Shown piece by piece: positions 62,620 through 64,000 of a DNA stretch of 64,000 nt. The position numbers were made by a program, and so were the translations under genes. The DNA comes from Ipomoea triloba (lineage: Eukaryota; Streptophyta; Magnoliopsida; Solanales; Convolvulaceae). Below the pieces are notes generated by a model, which saw nothing but the letters and a program-made list of their open reading frames with translations, did not search any database and had not been told where the DNA came from. The stretch lies in assembly GCF_003576645.1 (NCBI RefSeq), contig NC_044922.1:20766282-20830281 (forward strand). Direction: 5' to 3'. Within the stretch, counting starts at the first letter, position 1. Every line of letters starts with the position of its first letter.

Positions 62620-64000
62620 AAAATATTCATTTTATTTTTTAAAATTACCCTGACAAAAGTTCTCAGGATCAAGATTATGGGATTTCATCATCTCAGTTAT
62701 ATTCTCTAAAGATAATCCAAAACATGTCTTTTTAAAGTTAGTTATAAATCATTAAATCTAAATAAAGGAAAAGAAAAAACATAAATACAACAATAAAAGC
62801 TCATAAGAGTACTATGATACTTCAAAAAGGCTCAACTAAACCAGTTGGGTTGTGTTCCCTTTCAAAGAAAAGGTTGAGTTTTATCAACTCTCAAACATCT
62901 TGGAACTTCAATTTCCACCTGAACACAAGCCTAGAGTCTTTACACACAATAATATGTTTATGCAGTCAACTGATATCATGATAAATAGAGTAATTTGGAT
63001 AAGCTTGATATTCATTGCCCTTACACAACCATCATGACTTCAAACAGGGTACAACTTACTTGAGCAGCACTTTGTAATTGATTCTTTCTCACGATTCCAC
63101 AACTTAAAGTTGCCAGCCTCACAGCCAACAAATTCAATTTATTAACTGCATAAATATCTGTCAATGGTGGGAGATCAGTATATTATTCTACCTAGTTGCC
63201 AGAACACACTCCCATTACCTGAAAATTAAACCCTCCAGTTATACCATCAACATTTAGTACCTACAGAAATCATCAGGTATCAAAACATAAGATCATACAT
63301 AGCAAAAGAAAGCAATTCATAAGCAGGATAGTGAACCTCTCCAGCAAAATATAGACATGGATGGATCCTGCTCTGCATTGTATTCAAGTAAATCTGCTTG
63401 AAAGGCATAAGGTAGAAAAGTTGAACTCAGTAATCAAAATGCATATCAGCTCACAAGGTTTCAAGAGAGCAATTGATATAAATGATATATAGATTATATG
63501 ATGCATCCCCATTGAAGTAGTGGCAAAAGAAAAAGAGAGCACCTCCGACAATGGAACTCCTCCAGCGGTGGCAAATTCATCCTTAAATTGTCCCTTCAAG
63601 TATTATGAAAACACAAATATTCTCTGTTACCAACCCACTGAATACGTAAAAGCAAGAAAACTAGAACGACTTACCTTTCCCTTCACAGTAAAGGAACAAT
63701 GCTTTAAAGTAAACACAATGGACATCAACAAATTGTTGGAAATGGAAGACCACAAGATATCTCCATCTAGTCCCTGCAAAGAAATAGTGGACACGTACAA
63801 TCAAGAAGATATTGATGCATAGAACATAAACAGTGATTCTGCAACTGGATTCATCATTCAACCTCACGGTCTAATATATACTTCCAAAATCTCTTGACAA
63901 GGCCAAGCTCCATTGGACAAGAGTTGAGCAACTTTTGTCTCTGCATGGGAAGAAAAGAGATGTAAAGTTAAAAGGTTATTAAAAGAAATAAAGAATCAAA
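62620..64000. other. Interior of the presumed CACTA element, unresolved
   Basis: The base composition is more balanced than in the flanks. A 100-codon frame at 63520-63822 (plus strand; NSSLNCPFKYYENTNILCYQ, then KLERLTFPFTVKEQCF) shows no domain I know. Several possible splice sites occur on both strands (for example CTTACC at 63670). This could be part of a transposon gene or a captured host gene fragment; I cannot decide. Confidence 0.3.

Larger units (their letters stand above)
62106..64000 (+). mobile_element. Probable CACTA (En/Spm-like) element, left end; continues out of the window
   Basis: CACTACTACACAGACGGC at 62106 has the CACTA terminus and is followed at once by subterminal repeats of a short motif (AACGTCGGC / GCCGACGTT) in both orientations, the arrangement seen in plant CACTA ends. 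The other end and the 3-bp target duplication are outside the window. The alternative is an unrelated tandem array that happens to follow CACTA. Confidence 0.5.

Noticed and set aside
1..64000. CRISPR array
   Set aside because: No array with constant repeats and unique spacers; the tandem repeats seen have no spacers, and this is plant nuclear DNA.

Overview
The window is nuclear DNA of a flowering plant, probably a eudicot. It is AT-rich, intron-containing and dominated by plant-specific transposable elements. These include Athila/Tat-like Gypsy LTRs, a SIRE-type Copia element with an envelope-like region, a Helitron helicase remnant, a LINE with a DUF4283 ORF1, MITEs and a probable CACTA end. 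I cannot name the species. Only three genes look intact: an ALOG/LSH-family regulator (39.8-40.3 kb, +), a five-exon GILT-family thiol reductase (43.6-46.1 kb, -) and a two-exon short-chain dehydrogenase (58.0-59.4 kb, -).

Layout. 1-15.88 kb is a nest of Gypsy remnants: a broken Athila-like gag, several related LTRs that share CACGCG-type palindromes, a 2.57-kb solo LTR, and a 259-bp TRIM with a 5-bp target duplication. 15.88-33.82 kb is one minus-strand SIRE-type Copia element with two 1,650-bp LTRs, a GAAAG target duplication, PBS, PPT, gag, PR-IN, RT-RH and an envelope-like ORF, all broken by point mutations. 34.1-35.0 kb holds a decayed Helitron helicase C-terminus. 35-47 kb is the gene-bearing stretch, with MITEs around the ALOG gene and inside a GILT intron. 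47-56.6 kb is again nested: a SIRE-like LTR split by a LINE (16-bp target duplication), the LINE itself split by an insert with palindromic ends, then a 2.4-kb inverted repeat and an Athila-like gag-protease fragment. The SDR gene follows, with a MITE in its intron. From 62.1 kb the sequence looks like a CACTA-type end with 63-bp hairpin repeats.

Caution on the assembly. There are five single-N positions. Three sit between long direct duplications (offsets 1,807, 1,465 and 1,632 bp), which look like unmerged contig overlaps. In addition, seven unrelated places carry duplications with a period of exactly 42 bp, and three of these lie where one of the contig copies stops. I read both as assembly or gap-filling artefacts. 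Lengths, ORF counts and apparent tandem copies in these places should be read with that in mind.

The points I find most worth following are: the cluster of seven ATGTCTCG octamers (auxin-response-element core TGTCTC) in the U3 of the SIRE LTR; the diverged 1.13-kb-arm palindrome at 52.3-54.6 kb; the insert at 49.8-50.4 kb whose two ends are each a 36-bp palindrome; the paired CGCG-box palindromes kept across the Athila-like LTR family; and MITEs placed around or inside all three intact genes.
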